In this document: positions 22,497 to 33,678 of the stretch, piece after piece
Layout: each line of letters starts with the position of its first letter
Numbering within the stretch: the first letter of the stretch is position 1
The notes under the pieces: model-generated
Databases searched by the model: none
What the model saw: the letters and a program-made list of their open reading frames with translations, nothing else
Told to the model about the DNA's origin: nothing
Program-made: the position numbers and the translations under genes
Assembly: GCA_015680685.1 (NCBI GenBank)
Contig: MNCI01010817.1
Coordinates: 9,636-73,635 of the forward strand
Length of the DNA: 64,000 nt
Origin: Gnetum montanum
Taxonomy: Eukaryota; Streptophyta; Gnetopsida; Gnetales; Gnetaceae
Direction: 5' to 3'

Positions 22497-24276
22497 TATT
22501 GCAACTGAAAACATTGGTGGCTGAAAAACACCAAGAGGTTGTTAGTCATGATAGTCTTAACCCCAAATCCGTGCAAGGGCCATGCTGGATACAATAGAAA
22601 TGGAGTGTCATGAACTATCTAGTCGATCAGACAGGGACTTAATTAGTGTTACTATAACCTTTTGCAAACATATGATTTGAAAGCAAGACTTATAGCATAA
22701 AATAATAATATTTAAACGTAGAAGGACAAAAAATGATGTAAATTGAAATGATAAGCAGGAAAGAAAAGTAAAATGCAATTAGGAAAATGCATCATTTCAA
22801 TATTATGACTTCACTCTGTCAAGGTGGATACAATCGATTGCGTGATGCTGGGAAGCACAGAGATCCCAAGGGTAACTAAGACGTTTAGAGCAAGATAGTT
22901 GTATGCTTGAACATGAACTTGAAAGTTAATGATGAAAAATGCTATAGAGATAGTAGGAAAGGACAAAACAAAATGCCAAACAGGAGTGCTAACTCTTTAC
23001 AATGCCAAACAGAATGTTTACGCTGCTCAAGATTCCTAGTTTGCCAACTTGCAAAAATGCTAACTTGCCAACTTGCTAATTTGTTAACCAACCCTTTTTT
23101 CTTGCTTGCCAACCAACCAACTCACCAACCAACCCTTTGAGCATTGCTCATCAAGGTATTTATAGGACCAAGAGCACATGAAAGATGCATTTTGGATGCC
23201 ACATGTCCTGGGCCCTTGTTGATGTGTCTATACTGCAAGGACATGTAGGGTTGATTGAGGAGCCTACCATGCTATAATTATGCTGTCAGAACTTGGAGAT
23301 GTGTGCCAACAATGCAAATAGATGAAGTGCATTGATGTAGCATAGCTACTTGCTATGCTGTGCAATGCTTTGTAGCATAGCATGTGGGCATAGCGTAGCC
23401 TCTTACTATGCCGTGCAATGCTTTAGAGCATAGCATGTGGGCATAGCGTAGCATCTTGCTATGTTGTGCTATGCTATGCAACGTAGCATAGCATAGCCAC
23501 TAGTTTGAGGCAAAAACTTGCATCGAGGCCCATTGCATGTGTTGGAAGCCTTTGAAGTGCTCTGATTGATTTTGCATATTTGCTACACTGCGCTATGCTA
23601 CATAGCATAGCATAGCGTAGTAGCTGGCCTTAATCAGGAAAATGCTGACAATCTACAACCTTTGCTTTTTGCAATGCGAAACTTGCAAACTTGTTGATCC
23701 TGCACTTTGAGATGCCTTTTGTCACTCTCATAGAGTTCCTATGTTGTGCTACACTATGTAGCGTAGCATAGCGTAGCAGCCAACATGGCCTACTTTTCAT
23801 TAAATTTACCACTTTTTGATGGAAGGAGCCATTGCTGAAGGACTTGGAGTTGGATGAGGGAACTAACTGTCCATTTTTTTGCTACACTGTGCTATGCTGC
23901 ATAGCGTAGCATAGCGTAGCATAGCATAGCACTTCATTCTACAACCGTCTTATGAAACCTGCTATGCTACATATCGTAGCATAGTGTAGCATAGCATAGC
24001 AAACCTCTTGATTAGAAAACTTGCTAAAATATTTTGCATATCCTAAGCACCATTGACAATTCCATGCATCGTTTCTAAGTAGACTGTTGGTTGGATGAAC
24101 TACTTAAGTGGGTAGGCTGGAGGATCAGTTGAGCCTGTCGACACCAGGATTAGAAAACTTGCCGAACTAGACAATCTGAACACCAAAGCATCCATCTTCT
24201 GATGCACTGTCGTAACACTTCCTAAATTGTAAGGACCCAATGAAGTAAGAATGCCTTGAAAATTTAGGGTGTTTCA
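22497..24276 (-). repeat. 5' LTR of TE3
   Basis: The 1,780 bp start TGAAACACCC at 24,276 (minus strand) next to the target duplication AAGGC and end CAATA before the PBS. It is similar along its length to 1,791-3,498. It is rich in TAGCR/YGCTA palindromes (23,335-23,505, 23,585-23,620, 23,745-23,780, 23,880-24,002). Confidence 0.88.
23880..24002. repeat. Palindromic pentamer arrays in TE3 5' LTR
   Basis: Two adjacent arrays, for example TGCTATGCTGCATAGCGTAG, continue as further TAGCR units. Left arms are (Y)GCTA repeats and right arms TAGC(R) repeats, giving near-perfect hairpins or cruciforms. Confidence 0.85.
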
Positions 24277-24281
24277 AAGGC
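24277..24281. repeat. Target-site duplication AAGGC, right of TE3
   Basis: Matches 1,786-1,790 exactly and abuts the LTR terminus GTTTCA. Confidence 0.9.
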
Positions 24282-25325
24282 TAACATTTACTCTAAGTAT
24301 GGGGAGGTGGACAAGACCCAATGCTAGCTTTGCAACAAGGCCTTGGAATCACTCACGAAAAACCTTTGGGATGCTGGGCTCATGGAATTGTTCTTGGTCG
24401 TGAACCTAAGCATCATTGTTGTTGAAATGCTCACCCTAGCTTACTCCTTTTCTAAAAAAGCAAACTGCTTCTACACACATGTGCATGGTGTGCTAGTGGT
24501 TCTTGAGATCAATGACCAACTATTCGCAAATCTTTTCGATGTTCCTACTAATGGTCTCTCCCTGAAAGCAAAGACCAGAAAGGATGTGAACCATCAGGGG
24601 GACATTGAGGAGTGCCTAAGGGCAGTGAAAGGGTGAAAGGGGATTCCTATTGAAGTAGCTATGTTGAAAGTGGCCAAAACAGTTTACCCCATCTTTTGTG
24701 CCCATGCTTTCTCCAAGCTACTCTCCCAAGGAAAGATCATTGGGATTGAGAAAGCTTGGGTAATGAGAAAGGTTATGGAAGAGGGGGCCCATTACAATTG
24801 GGCCAAGCATCTCTACAAAGGTCTACAAGCTAAAATGATCATGCTTCATAAGAATCTTGAGTCTCATTTCAATGTGCATCATGCCTTCTTCATAGCTTGC
24901 TTGTGGCGATTCATGAAATTCTTGGTAATCCATGAGAATGGAGTCTAGGTAATGAAAAATTGTAACCAAATTTCCAAACCTTGGATTTGCCAAGTCTTCT
25001 GCACCACCCAAGCCTAGGATCCCCCAGAAGCTATTGGGGAGTCATTTTCAATGATGACCAGGGATCGGGTGGTCCACAACTTCCACAGCCAAGACAACGT
25101 AGGAGAGGTGTCCCCTACTACCACAGGTAGTGTATCATAGGAGAAATGCCTCATCCCTAAGACAATGGCCACTAAGTTACAACAAAAATGGTCTTGTCTA
25201 GTTGAGAAGCCTTCCTGTATGGACAAAGAAGGGGGCTAGAGACTACGGTTTAAATTACATAGGATACAGCCTCCTATCAGTAAATGCCTTTCTTTTTATT
25301 TGTTTATTTACTTGTTTGGTTAATT

Positions 25326-25367
25326 CTTGCTACATTGTGCTACACTAGGTAGCGTAGCACAATGTAG
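25326..25367. repeat. Pentamer palindrome inside an aNIF intron (TE2)
   Basis: TGCTACATTGTGCTACACTA followed by GGTAGCGTAGCACAATGTAGCA forms a hairpin. The TE3 copy has the equivalent at 19,146-19,175. The motif is therefore shared between LTR and gene intron. Confidence 0.8.
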
Positions 25368-27254
25368 CATTTTTCGTAAGTTAATCTAATTTTGCCTAAT
25401 GTGAACATGCTTTGTTACTCGAGGTTGAAGAAGAAGAGGTGGCTAATAAAGATGCAAGGGCCCTAGCCACAGAGGAAAGGGCCCCAATCAAGAGAAAAGG
25501 AGCTTTTTTTGACGAGGAAAACACTCCTGCTGATGAGGAGGATGTTTCCACCAATGAGGAGGAGGCTCCTGTGGATGATGAGAATGTTGGTGCCACAGAG
25601 AGAAGGGCCCCAACAAATAAAGAAGAGGTTCTTGTCAACTGGGAAGAGATGTCTACTGATGACCCCTTTGCTAAATGTAGTTTAGCCTTGGATGAGTAGA
25701 TGGACACAGAGGGTGTTGCCATGGTGCTAAGCTGGCAAGAAGGAGGGGAGCTACAACTAGATGCTAGTGAGTTTGACCGCATGTTCAATAGTATGTCGAT
25801 TAGTGATCCCCTTGCTATCACCCTTGAGGGTTTGCTAGATATTAGCCTTTACACTATCATTTATGTTACTCATCAACTTTATTGTAGCCCTCTCAGTCAT
25901 ACTTAACATGTTTTTGTTACATAGAAAACACCATAGTTGACACTGTAGGCCCTTCTTTAGTTTTTCTATGACCATGGGCTGAGACCCTGGATAATTTTGC
26001 ATTCATGCAGGGGTTGGTCAACAACATCATTGACCGTCTCAAGTGGATTGATCCATAAGTGGGTAAGTGAAGTAGCTATGCTAGACTCCTTAAGTTGTTC
26101 TGCTAGATTCTTTGTGTTGCTAAAATTTTCTATGCTACTATGACTAATATGTTGTTATGTGTAGTTGACAGCCTCTTGTCTCAAGTGGGATCCAAAACAA
26201 GCAATGAAGGTCGACGTCATGCCTGCATTCCTACCAAAAGTGACCAAGGTACATCATTGCATATATGATGAGGCTAGAGAATGCATGTTGTACTCAGCAT
26301 GCTCCCTATGGGAGTGCAAGCATGTGAACAAAGACCTATGGAAATGGGTCCAAAAGCTTGAGAAGGAGAAAGCCAACCTAACCATCGAGGTGAAAGACCT
26401 ACACTCCAGAAATGAATTTTGATTAGCCTGTGATACCAACGATGGTAGTTGGCACATGACCATCATTGATTATGCAAGATATTAGATGGTCGTGCATCAC
26501 AACAACAAGGCCACATGTGAAATAATTGAGCAGTGAATGCAAATGGACTTGTTGGCCCAGAAGAACTAGAACTAGAAAGATTACAACACGAGAGTTTATG
26601 ATTGGGGGTAGTCCCAGAAAAACCAAAAGCATATGTATAAACTGGAATGCACCACCAACTGTAAATAATACCAAGACGTGCTTCTGAGGCTTACAACATG
26701 TTCATGCAACAAGTGATGGTTAGTGAATCCCCTAAGCAAGATGTGAGTCTTCCCACAGGTGAGACCACCACTACCTCTTTTTCTCTAGGACCATCGAGAT
26801 GGATGGCTGTTAAAAAGGAGAAAGTTGCAGTAGACGCTGACTTGGGTGATAGGTAATGGCCAGATATTACAAAGGAGGAGGTCTGGAAACATCTCAGGAT
26901 TGGTTTGGATTGCATCCCCCCTAAGACAGATGTAGGGTCATCTTGGGTTAATCACTTTCTTGTGATGCAATAGTTTGTTTCATTCTAGCTTTTACTGTGG
27001 CTTTAGCTGACTACTTCATTTTCTGTGATACAAATTCTGGATGAAGAAGCAAGGCCCTCTGAGGGCGGGAACAATGAAGCAGAGGAAGATAATGTGGAGG
27101 AAAATGATGTATAACAACAAGGGATCTTATTTTGTATTTTTGTGAAAATATTGCAAACATTATTTAATTGAAACCTTGAATGGAAAATGGATTATGAAAA
27201 TATTTGTTTGGCTTTAGCTTGCGTATTGTCTATGTAATCAGTTTTTATTTTTTT

Positions 27255-27660
27255 TCTTAGTGTTTTAGTTTTAGGCCATTTCAGGCCATGGTCAAGTGAT
27301 AAGAAATTTTTTTTGTCTTTTCAAATAACCAATTTTAGGCCTTGGTGGGCTGCAATGTAATGTAAATGAAAAAGTTTGCCAATTGTAGGCCTTAGCAGGT
27401 CGTAACGTAGTGCATATGAAAAATTTTGCTAGTTTTAGGCCTTAGTAGGCTATAACGTAATGTAAACAAAGGATTTTTCCAATTTTAGGCCTTAGCAGGC
27501 CACAACGTAATGTAAATGGATGATTTTGCCAATTTTAGGCCTTAGTGGGCCATATGTAGTTTTTGGCCATTTTGGGCATCAAACGATGGTAAAGAATAAA
27601 TTTTTCCAATTTTAGGCCTTGGCAAGCTACATATAGTTTTAGGCCATTTTGGGCCATGGG
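27255..27660 (-). repeat. TE2 linker repeats (TTTTAGGCCTTAGCAGGC)
   Basis: Seven or more units of AATTTTAGGCCTTAGCAGGC plus ACGTAATGTAAATG-like spacer recur about every 50 bp. They separate PR from the opposite-strand gene. Confidence 0.85.
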
Positions 27661-27809
27661 ACAATGTAAATGGAGAATGTGTGAATAATTTAAAATGATT
27701 TAGTTAGGTACCTAGCGTAGATGGATGAATGTGAGGAAAACAAGTGATACATCTACAACAGACGTTAACTAGCTATGAAGTAGTGAAGTTGCTACGCTAT
27801 ACATAACTA

Positions 27810-30800
27810 CTTTCTAACCCATCATGGATTTAGTGAGGATTAGAGCTGAGAAGCTTTATCATGGCATTCGTCTACATTGTTGTCTTCTACTTGGAAAGGT
27901 AACTTAGTCCACACATTTTCATTTTCTAAGCCAACATGTTGGGCCAACTCTTTTGTTAAATAGTTAGTGTCAATGGGGAGAGGCACCTCATTCTCAGAGG
28001 TAATGACCTCTAAATCCCGCTCCATATCTATGTTATTTATTGCTTGTGTTGCTACCTCATCACTATGGATTACCACCTCCATGCCTACATAGGGTAGATG
28101 GATCTCTTGATGTATGGGTGAAGAAACGGCCCTAAGTTGGGCTAACCAAGACCTCCTCAAGATCATGTTAAACCTGAGCATCTCTTCCACCATGATAAAT
28201 GTTGCATTTGTGGGGAACTGGTCCCTTGCCAAAAAGTCAATGTGGACAGTGCCTTTCAGCATGACCCGTGCCCCATTGAATGAGTTTAAGCATGACGTTG
28301 TCGTGGGTTTGATCTAGTCCACCAAATCTGGTTTATTCATAATAAGGAATAGGATGACATTTTTAGCAACCCCATCATCAACATGTACAATTCAAATCTT
28401 ATGTTGGTCAACCTGAATTATCATGAATAGAGGTGTTGTAGTTACCTGACCCTTCTCAGGGTCTTTCTTAATGGAATTTTCATAGAATGTCAATTGGGAT
28501 GGCTACGGCTCTGCAAGTGTAGAAGGAAGCATAACCAAGTGGATTGCTTTCTCTTCTGCTGGCATGTTCTTGTCAACTGGTATTATCATTAACATGTGAA
28601 CCAGAGCCTTACGATGTGCAGCAGAAGTTATTATCAGGTCATACAGGCTCAACATTGTGTTCTTTTTCTTTAGAGCCTGGTTTACCTGAGTAAGAGCACT
28701 CAATAGGTCTCATCCACCTTCCTATTTCTTATCGTCCTTCTCCTCTTCTATTCATCTGAAGAGACGAATTTCTTGAGGAGGAACAACCTTAGGTTTGGGA
28801 TCAGACCCTTTTGGGTGAGGTGGCGATGACCAAGCATGTGTAGTAGTGTTAGCTTTAGGTGATGAGGACGTAGATGCAGAGGATGAGGGGGTAGGCTTAG
28901 AAGGACATGGGGCAGTACCTTCCATTGTCACCTCACCCATCAAACACTCTTCTCATTTCCTTGTACGAGAAGGCTACAGTGTCATCTTATGCAATTTGGC
29001 CTCCTGATGATGAATAGTGCTCTCGGTGTTAGTGCATGCAGTGGTGTAGCTTTGTTTACAGGAGATGTAGGGGCAGGTGTCTGAGAAGGTACCCTTAGGA
29101 CAAATGATTGCTGCGATGGTTTTTTATCCACTAGTGGTGTGGGTGCACTACACTGAGGCATGCGAACCACAAACGGCTATTGTGGTAGTTTAGGATTACT
29201 ATCAACACCGATAGTGTTGATGATGTAACCAACGTTGTTGGCGTTAAGTGGATCCATGTAGACATGCATAGATTGATTCTTGGGACACATAGGGTTAATT
29301 TCATCTAGAACTAGCTTCTCTTGATTAATCATTCTTTGCACGTCATCCTTTAACACCAAACAGTAATCTATGTCATGACCACACACTTGATGGTGGTCAC
29401 AGAACTGCTCCAGCCTAAAATTCTTAGGAACTGGGGGCTCATTAGGCAGAGCCAAGGAGGGGTTACTAAGTAGTTCATAGTGTCATTGATGCCTTTTGGC
29501 TACCGCCTTTGATAATTGCTTGTGTTGAATGTACCCCACTCCCAGTAATTGCTTCAGAAGTTTTGAAGGCTTGACAGGCAACAAGGTGTATTTAGAGCAA
29601 TCTTTACGCTCGAAATTAGGTTTGGGTGGGGTGGATGCTTCAGGTGCCAATGTGGTGACTTGAGTAGCATTACTAGATGTAGGTGTGGATTAGTCAGTAT
29701 AGTGTTCACCTTCTTATTATTTTTTTTGTTGGGCTTGGCTTCGTTTGCCATAGCGACCACTGTGGCTATTGCAGCCTTGTCCTTATTTTTATCCTTCTTT
29801 GTAAATGTGTTATTGTATGCAACATAGGCTAGGTATTTACTTACCTTGGCCACATCTTGTATGCTCTTTTTCTAGGAAAAAGTATGACAAAGAGTTCATG
29901 GAGCAAGATAGTATAGTTTGAACTTAATGAAGTCATTTATTGCACCCTTAAAGATGGCTAGCAAATGAGCCTCTATGATAGGCTCATGGATCTCATGAAG
30001 GGTAGCACTCCACCGATGTATGAATTTCTGGATTGGTTCCAAGGGATCTTGCCTCACACTCATTAACTGATCTAGCATAACCTCTACTCTTAAGTTATAC
30101 TTGAAATGAGTTACGAACTGGGTCAGCAGCTCCTCTAGGATTGAGATAGAAGAGCATGGAAGCGCGTGATCCTAGTCTAAGGCTTTGCCTATCAAAGACA
30201 TAGAAAATATGTAGATGATTTTATGTAGCCATTGTTGCAAAAGAAGGGACTCAGATCTAAATGTAATAAGATACGCATTAGGATCATCCTCCCTGTTGTA
30301 TTTTGTAAAGTGGAGGAGTGGCATCTCGGGGGTAATGTTAGCGCAGGGACTGCCGGACTAATGGGATCATCATGGTAGAAATCCATGACTTGTACCATGT
30401 CAAAACCAGTAGCTTTGAGACATTGAACCTCTTCAGTAAGGGTATGGATAATTTAAAACTCTTGATCCAGACCTGAGGATAACGTAGACGGTTGGGGAGC
30501 TAGAGGGGCAACTCCCACTGGTGGCTTGGTAGGAACATCGGCCTAGTTGATAGGTGGCACCATTGGGGTGGGCCCTACAAAGGGTGTTACTAGTGTTTTT
30601 GACCACCCAGAGGGTGGTGCTATTGGAGCAATGGCCACTGGTGGTGCTATGGGGTTGATCATTTAAATGATCGGTGGGGTAGGCCAGAGTCCCATGCTTG
30701 GTTTTACCATTTGCAGGACCTGGTATGTTTGGTGGTGAGCATAGTGGGACATTTGCAAAGGTTGTGAAACAGGGGGGAAGTGAATGGGGTCCACCACATG

Positions 30801-31591
30801 ATTGGGGGTGGACCCATCGCCAATAGTGGAATAGGTGTAGACATTGGAATGAATGCGAAGACTGTATGCAACTATGATGTATGTGTTGTGTGAACATAAG
30901 GCAAGGTAGTCATGATCTATGTGTGGTACAATGTAGGAATGGATTGGGGAACATATTGTGGGGGGGTAGTGCCTAGGAATGAGATGGGGAAATAGGTGTG
31001 TTGATATGTCAAGTGTGTGGCATGGCTACCCATCGCCGATGAAACTAAAAGTGGCAACAGATTAGATGTAATCACGAAGGGAGTAGTCGTGAAGGGTGGG
31101 TTTGACTAGAAGGACGAGGAGGGAGGGATAGTTGCAGGATTAGTTTGACCCCCATCCTTAGACTGGGAATCCAGGTCCTCTTGGCTATCCTGAAATGCCT
31201 CATCATAGTGAGATGCCATGTCTCTGTGCTTCCTAGGCCTACTTATCTGTATCTGCTAATCTAAGATCCATCGATAGGTTTGCGTTATAGGAATGGAAAC
31301 GTCAGGAGTGGGAATAAATTCACTCCCATTGTGGTAAAGGAACTTAAAGTTATCTTTTTCTTCAAGTTCATGGGGAGCCAAGGGAAGATTCGCCTAGACC
31401 TTAGTGCAGAGAAAATTGTAAAGCTCAAAATGTTATGCCATGCTCTTAGGTGACTGGTTTTGGATCCTAAGAGATCGACGTAGTTCTCACACTAGGCTGA
31501 GCGGTTGCTCGGCACCTATGATGCCCTGAACTGAAAAAGGGACCTCAACGTTAGAGGTAGCAATAGCTGTGGTTGAAGAAATCATTTTCAT
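27810..31591 (-). pseudogene. TE2 gag-PR (decayed)
   Basis: The gag start is taken at 31,591 (MKMISSTTAIATSN), aligned with TE3. The Retrotrans_gag block lies at about 30,390-29,900 (SVRQDPLEPIQKFIHRWS). A Lys-rich segment is near 29,780. The zinc-knuckle variant CDHHQVCGHDIDYCLVLK is at 29,400-29,350. Pro-rich stretches lie at 29,170-28,750. A pre-protease block reads SLYDLIITSAAHRKALVHML. The retropepsin active-site strand VHVDDGVAKNVI is near 28,375. The protease C-terminal block is FNMILRRSWLAQL…SSPIHQEIHLPY (28,180-28,100). Order and spacing fit a Tat gag-PR of normal length. Stops and frame changes are scattered. PR would cleave the polyprotein; this copy is inactive. Confidence 0.85.
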
Positions 31592-31810
31592 AAAGCTAAG
31601 AATATTTTACGAGCAAGAAAAACAAAGATCAAAAGGTGATTAGAGGCTTTCTATCCTATAGGATTCCAAAGGAACCATAGTTGTGACCAGCCTGTACCAC
31701 ACAGTGTGTAAATAACTACAACAGTGTCATGTTTACGCTGACAAGTAACGAGGTACAAAGAGCATGTAGGACTACTCATAAAGCACTAAAAGTCCCTCCT
31801 TCTAGCCCCA
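31592..31810 (-). promoter_or_regulatory. TE2 leader and tRNA-Asn type primer-binding site
   Basis: The minus strand TGGGGCTAGAAGGAGGG at 31,810-31,794 matches the tRNA-Asn 3' end apart from one or two changes. It lies six bases from the LTR end. The leader to gag is about 200 bp. Confidence 0.7.
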
Positions 31811-31816
31811 AAAAAT

Positions 31817-33393
31817 TATAGCAACCAAAAACATCAATGGCTAGAAACACCGAGAGGTTGTCAAGCGAACAATTTTAACCTTGAATCCATGCAAGGGTTG
31901 TGCTAGATACAACGAAGCGGGGTGCCTTGAACAGTCTGGTCAATCAGATAGGGACTTAATTGATGTAACTTCACCTTTCATAAATTTTTATTTAATTACG
32001 AGATACGTGAGGAAAAACTGATGATCAATAAATGCAGGAATGTGGAAAATAATGTTAAACAACAATAACAATGAAGAAATAACAGAATAAGCTAGGGTAA
32101 GGAAATACACCACTGCAAAATTGTGGGTTCAATTCTCTTCCTTGTTTGAAGTGTAAAAAAAGTTATACAATGCTAGAGGTGCATAGAGAGTTCAAGAATG
32201 ATCAAAATGCTCAAAATATGCTAACTATGCTCTTGAGTGGGAACTTGAAATTCAACAATACAAAAAATTCCAATGCCAAACGCCAACGCAAAATGCCAAC
32301 TCAAAATTGCTAATAATCATGAAACTTGCCAACCAAATCTTTGTCAACCGCTCTCTTTAATGCAAAAACTATTAGTTCTTTCTACAAAGAAAAAGCCAAC
32401 AACTTGCAAAAAAGCCAACCCTTTGAGCATTATTTGTCAAGGTATTTACGGGGCTAGGAGCAAGTGAGAAATAAGGTCTAAATGCCATGTGTCCTAGACC
32501 TATGAGATGCTGATCTGTCCTTACTACAAAGATGTGTAATGCTGATTGTGACTTTGCTACGCTATAATCATGTTGTCAAGAACTGCACATGCTGGAGTTT
32601 GGTATGCTAACTATGCAAATGAGAAATAAAGCATATTGAAGTAGCATAGCTTCTTGCTACACTATGCTATGCTATGTAGCATAGCATGTTTGCATGGCAT
32701 AGCTGCTTGCTAAGCTATGCTATGCTACATAGCATAGCATAATGTAGCCATCGATTTGAAAAAGAAACTTACATTGAAGTCACTAGTTTTTGTTGAAAGC
32801 CTTAGCACATGTGGAGTCAACTTTGGAAGCACTTTGTTAATTTGTGTATTTGCTATACTATGCTATGTTACGTAGCATAGCATAACATAGTAGCCAATGT
32901 AATTTGCACTACTATCAAAACTATGATGAGAAAACCTTGCCTGTTTTGCCCTTGTTACACAGTGTTACGCTATATAGCATAGCATAGCGTAGCACCTTAT
33001 ACTTGTTGAATTGTGATTTTTTCTTTCATTAACATCTTGCCAAAATTGTATTTGGACACTTGATTGATTTCTTGAAGGCTTGCTACGCTACGCAGCATAG
33101 TAAACTTCTCCACTAGAAAACTTGCTAAATTATTTTGTCCATCTTGAGCACCACTGACAACTCCAAGCATGGTTTCTGAGTAGACTGTCAACTGGGTGAA
33201 ACACCCATGTGGGTAGGCCAAAGAGTCCATTAGGCTTGTTAGCTTTGGAGGTAGAAGACTTGCCAAACTAAATATTCCAACCTCAGTGCATTCATTTCTT
33301 TCCAACAGGTGTGAGGCTATACTTCTGGAAATCCTTGCCTCAATTCCAAGACCCTGGTAAAGAAAAAGTGCCTCAAAATTTTATGGTGTTTCA
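31817..33393 (-). repeat. 5' LTR of TE2
   Basis: The 1,577 bp start TGAAACACCATAAAA at 33,393 without a preceding PPT. The flank is TE1 LTR sequence, which identifies this as the 5' LTR. It is related to, but clearly diverged from, the TE3 LTRs. Pentamer palindromes lie at 32,640-32,750, 32,850-32,892 and 32,953-32,995. Confidence 0.8.
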
Positions 33394-33624
33394 CATAGTC
33401 TCAACACTTAGAGAAATTTGCAACTTTTGGCTTCATGATGATACTTAGGAAAAATTGCAAAACTATCTGTTTTCTTGACTACACTCTCTACTAGATTAAC
33501 TATGCTTTGGGGTAGCGGAGAGCATAGTCCTAGCATTTAGATAAATTTGCAAAAAATGAGCTCATATTGACACTTAGACAAATTTGTAGTCAAGATGCTA
33601 TAGTCTAGATTTGGTGGTGTTTCA
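33394..33624 (-). repeat. 3' LTR of TE1, partial, cut by TE2
   Basis: It starts TGAAACACCACC at 33,624 after a PPT. It shares GACTACACTCTC, GGAGAGCATAGTC and AAATTTGGTGGTG blocks with 39,240-39,757. CATAG at 33,394-33,398 should be the TE2 target duplication; the other copy is outside the window. Confidence 0.75.
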
Positions 33625-33678
33625 TTGGTCCCTCTTTGTTGATGTCTAGAGGAATCATTCAAGAGACATCGATAAAGA
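33625..33678 (-). promoter_or_regulatory. Polypurine tract and overlapping stem-loop, TE1
   Basis: The minus strand AACAAAGAGGGACCAA abuts TGAAACACC. Arms 33,633-33,647 and 33,664-33,678 pair at 13 of 15 positions around a 16-nt loop. This is the best preserved of the four copies. Confidence 0.8.

Larger units (their letters stand above)
1791..24276 (-). mobile_element. TE3: Tat-lineage element nested in TE2, with two further insertions and internal deletions
   Basis: Both LTRs (1,791-3,498 and 22,497-24,276) begin TGAAA on the minus strand, end ...CAATA and are flanked by AAGGC. The interior, read on the minus strand, holds a PBS (22,490), gag-PR with its middle deleted (22,119-21,345), linker repeats, the 3' part of the opposite-strand gene (20,945-18,691), an integrase fragment (14,779-14,145), the 3' untranslated part and the PPT (3,499). 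TE4 is inserted in the integrase and TE5 between the opposite-strand gene and the integrase. RT and RNase H are absent, so it is a dead copy. Confidence 0.85.
24277..27115 (+). pseudogene. TE2 aNIF gene, 3' part
   Basis: It continues the exon cut by TE3. A largely open exon runs to about 24,948 and encodes NLWDAGLMELF…HVHGVLVVLEINDQLFANLF and then HAFSKLLSQ…GAHYNWAKHLYKGLQ…HHAFFIACLWRFMKFLV. The style resembles N-terminal domains of putative plant transposon proteins, but I am not sure. TE6 has the second block (FDWATTLATRLQEEI…HFAFFASYLNRFVEFLV). Next are an acidic exon (25,415-25,850, many Glu/Asp) and an exon ending at a GTAAGT donor near 26,064. A helical exon follows (26,170-26,420, LWKWVQKLEKEKANLTIEV), and the last exon is near 27,045-27,113. 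Stops shared with TE3 lie at 26483, 26534 and 26609. The spliced product would be long and modular; its function is unknown. Confidence 0.6.
1..33393 (-). mobile_element. TE2: Tat-lineage Ty3/gypsy element, left end outside window, interrupted by TE3
   Basis: The right end is the start of the 5' LTR on the minus strand (TGAAACACC at 33,393, flank CATAG). Reading leftwards come the 5' LTR, a tRNA-Asn PBS, gag-PR (31,591-27,810), linker repeats and the 3' part of the opposite-strand gene (27,115-24,277). The TE3 insertion follows, then the 5' part of that gene (1,785-817). RT to integrase and the 3' LTR must lie left of position 1. TE2 is itself inserted in the 3' LTR of TE1, because TE1 LTR sequence resumes at 33,394. 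The boundaries are seen in the sequence; the missing part is inferred. Confidence 0.8.
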
